Of a stretch of 13,941 bases of DNA, positions 12,472 to 13,941 are shown one piece after another. This DNA comes from CAYRUP01 sp964578975 (GTDB lineage: Bacteria; Pseudomonadota; Gammaproteobacteria; DSM-16500). The number at the start of each line of letters is the position of its first letter. The stretch's first letter is position 1. The notes below the pieces were generated by a model. That model saw only the letters and a program-made list of their open reading frames with translations. It searched no databases and was not told the DNA's origin. Position numbers and translations under genes: made by a program. The DNA is taken from positions 1 through 13,941 of the forward strand of contig CAZOFA010000063.1 in assembly GCA_964578975.1 (NCBI GenBank), given 5' to 3'.

Positions 12472-13819
12472 AATTCGGTGCTTTGCGTCTTTTCCTAAAA
12501 TGTCTTGAACGCGTTTTTTGCGTACGTGGCCCCGGCGTTTTCAAGAGTTTTTCACGCGTGGCATGATCAGCTTCTTGAAATTGTGTCCACCAATCCGCAA
12601 CATCCTCCACCGGTTCACCCGCTTTGGCGCGTAAAATTAATAAATCATAAGCGGCACGAAAGCGTGGATGTTCCACCGTGCGATAAGGTCTTGAACCATG
12701 GCGGTGATTAAGATGATGTTGTAATAAACAAATTTCACGTACCGACGCGGTTAACACCCGAGGAATTGCTAATTGTTTCGTTTGCGATTTGATGACGAAT
12801 TGTAATGCTTTTTCCAGCGCCACATACACGGGTAAATTATCTGCTTGAAAATGTGAAGCCTGTTGTAACGTGGGGCGCCATAATAAAACCGTTAATAAAA
12901 AAGCGGGTGAAACAGTTTTACTTTCTGCAATGCGTTGATCAGTCGCGTGAAATGCTTCTTCTAATAATTTTCTTGTTTCAGGTTGATGAAGACAGGCGGC
13001 GGTTTGTGAGAATAATTGTGCGAGTAATTGATATTTTTCTAGCAATTTAAATGTTTCAGCTGTTTGTCCTTCTTGGAATAATTTTAACACTTCTTGAAAA
13101 AGACGCGCGGGCGAAACATTTTGTAATAAATGACTCATTTGCATGAGCGGAGTTTCGGTTTCTTGGTTAATCCGAATATTTAATTTACCGAGAAAACGCA
13201 CTGCCCGCAGTAAACGTACGGGATCTTCTTGAAAACGTTGTTGTGGATTCCCAATCATATGCAAGGTTTTATTTTTAATGTCTTGCATACCACCGACATA
13301 ATCGACAATGGAAAAATCGGCAATGTTGTAATAGAGGGCGTTAATACTGAAATCACGCCGCCACACATCGTCCTCGAGGGTGCCATATACATTATCACGC
13401 ACGATCATGCCGTGATGCATTTTGCCGTGTTGTTCATGCGCGTCATCATGATGGGTACGAAACGTCGCAACTTCAATAATTTCTTTGCCAAAAATAATAT
13501 GCGCGAGGCGAAAGCGTTTGCCAATCAAGCGACAATTTTTGAAAAGGCGCCGCACTTCTTCAGGGCGCGCGTTGGTTGCGATGTCGTAATCTTTCGGCGT
13601 GCGTCCCAATAATAAATCGCGCACACAACCGCCCACCAAATAAGCGCCATATCCCGTTTCGTGTAAACGATACAACACTTTCAGAGCATTGCGATTGATA
13701 TGACTGCGAGAAATAGAATGCTCAGCACGTGGAATAATAACGGGTTGAATTTTAATTTTATTGTGGGTGGAAGGTTCTTTCGAAAAACGTTTAAGAATAC
13801 CTTTTAACAGCTTAATAAT
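12449..13819 (-). CDS. pcnB: Poly(A) polymerase I (PcnB), probable AUU start
   Basis: Adds 3' poly(A) tails to mRNAs and regulatory RNAs, promoting their decay. About 456 residues, like E. coli PcnB. Visible: IPRAEHSISRSHINRNALKVLYRL (counterpart of the E. coli IPREQHAISR block), nucleotidyltransferase motif YLVGGCVRDLLLGRTPKDYDI with the DxD pair (D77, D79), NCRLIGKRFRLAHI, WRRDFSINALYY with the third catalytic aspartate, GNPQQRFQEDPVRLLRAVRF, HPRFRAAYDLLILRA, and a basic tail (RTQKTRSRHFRKRRKAP). This clearly separates it from CCA-adding enzymes. The frame's only canonical upstream start is GTG 13876, which lies within or upstream of a TATTAT promoter element; no ATG occurs until far into the catalytic domain. 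GAGAGG and AGGA just before ATT 13819/13816 fit an AUU start, as known for E. coli pcnB. Overlaps aroA by 23 bases at the 3' end. Confidence 0.93.
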   Translation of the reverse strand: MIKLLKGILKRFSKEPSTHNKIKIQPVIIPRAEHSISRSHINRNALKVLYRLHETGYGAYLVGGCVRDLLLGRTPKDYDIATNARPEEVRRLFKNCRLIGKRFRLAHIIFGKEIIEVATFRTHHDDAHEQHGKMHHGMIVRDNVYGTLEDDVWRRDFSINALYYNIADFSIVDYVGGMQDIKNKTLHMIGNPQQRFQEDPVRLLRAVRFLGKLNIRINQETETPLMQMSHLLQNVSPARLFQEVLKLFQEGQTAETFKLLEKYQLLAQLFSQTAACLHQPETRKLLEEAFHATDQRIAESKTVSPAFLLTVLLWRPTLQQASHFQADNLPVYVALEKALQFVIKSQTKQLAIPRVLTASVREICLLQHHLNHRHGSRPYRTVEHPRFRAAYDLLILRAKAGEPVEDVADWWTQFQEADHATREKLLKTPGPRTQKTRSRHFRKRRKAPNSKVNPTE

Positions 13820-13834
13820 TTTTCCTATCCTCTC
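13814..13834 (-). promoter_or_regulatory. Ribosome binding site and AUU start of pcnB
   Basis: On the minus strand GAGAGG (13834-13829) and AGGA (13826-13823) precede two consecutive ATT codons at 13819 and 13816. GAGAGG is 9 bases from the first, AGGA 6 bases from the second. The encoded N-terminus, (I)IKLLKGILKRFSKE, lines up in length and character with E. coli MFTRVANFCRKVLSREE. Confidence 0.55.
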
Positions 13835-13865
13835 GTCTACGTCTATACGGTCAACAATTTTTGCG

Positions 13866-13872
13866 TATAATA
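13866..13872. promoter_or_regulatory. Symmetric -10 element serving tRNA-Glu (plus) and pcnB (minus)
   Basis: TATAAT (13866-13871) on the plus strand lies 31 bases before the tRNA; the same bases shifted by one read TATTAT (13872-13867) on the minus strand, there preceded by TG-G, an extended -10. The minus transcript would begin near 13860, downstream of the GTG at 13876. No strong -35 was found on either side. Confidence 0.45.
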
Positions 13873-13902
13873 CCACACTTATCTTTTCTCAAGAAAGCAT
13901 TT

Positions 13903-13941
13903 GCTCTCTTCGTCTAGTGGCCTAGGACATCGCCCTCTCAC
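13903..13941 (+). tRNA. tRNA-Glu(CUC), 5' part, cut by the window edge
   Basis: The 39 bases visible align base for base with bacterial tRNA-Glu: acceptor 5' strand GCTCTCT (13903-13909), TC, D-arm GTCTAGTGGCCTAGGAC, then anticodon stem TCGCC and loop CTCTCAC. The anticodon CTC is at 13937-13939 and decodes GAG. The pattern TTCGTCTAG..GCC.AGGACA is highly characteristic of tRNA-Glu. The 3' half is beyond the window, so folding and the CCA end cannot be checked. Confidence 0.88.

Noticed and set aside
13882..13902. A second small RNA between pcnB and tRNA-Glu
   Set aside because: The segment is only the short 5' leader of the tRNA; no separate stem or terminator is visible.

Overview
The window looks like an AT-leaning gammaproteobacterial chromosome segment. 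The best single clue is the poly(A) polymerase, which follows the E. coli PcnB pattern from its N-terminus to its basic tail. TrmB, HemW and MetN agree with this, and a type-2 malate dehydrogenase together with an opacity-like porin would fit the Legionella/Coxiella side of the class. That lineage is an inference from protein style, not something I could search. Genes are tightly packed, change strand often, and no stretch above about 210 bases lacks a gene.

Layout. Bases 1-297 (minus) hold the N-terminal third of the methionine ABC transporter ATPase MetN. It diverges from an apparent operon of nicotinate phosphoribosyltransferase (NAD salvage) and TrmB (tRNA m7G46 methyltransferase), followed by a small outer-membrane beta-barrel protein. 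A GC-rich 23-bp inverted repeat (3237-3297) comes next, then a two-gene toxin-antitoxin-like module (3437-3998) with two palindromes upstream, then a second inverted repeat (4004-4059) that supplies the stop codon of hemW. HemW (minus) diverges from malate dehydrogenase. A third repeat of a different family (6282-6373) separates malate dehydrogenase from a ZIP-family metal transporter (minus). That gene diverges from a small site-2-protease-like M50 membrane protease, which converges on a GIN/DUF2807-type lipoprotein (minus). Next are an unrecognised 132-residue protein, a nine-TPR protein with a C-terminal methyltransferase domain (minus), a divergent form of AroA, poly(A) polymerase PcnB (minus), and the first 39 bases of a tRNA-Glu(CUC) running off the right edge.

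How it fits together. Most of the window is housekeeping: methionine uptake, NAD salvage, tRNA modification, heme delivery, the TCA cycle, metal transport, the shikimate pathway and RNA 3'-end metabolism. The accessory pieces are the toxin-antitoxin-like pair boxed by repeats, the porin, the GIN lipoprotein and the orphan ORF. I did not find a clear multi-gene undescribed system. The most interesting signals are: (i) pcnB appears to lack any usable canonical start and probably begins at AUU, as in E. coli; (ii) several divergent gene pairs share a near-symmetric -10 element; (iii) metN and hemW may be leaderless; (iv) three unrelated palindromic repeats with similar GTCA ends sit at gene 3' ends, one forming the hemW C-terminus; and (v) the AroA phosphoenolpyruvate/glyphosate-site loop is atypical.
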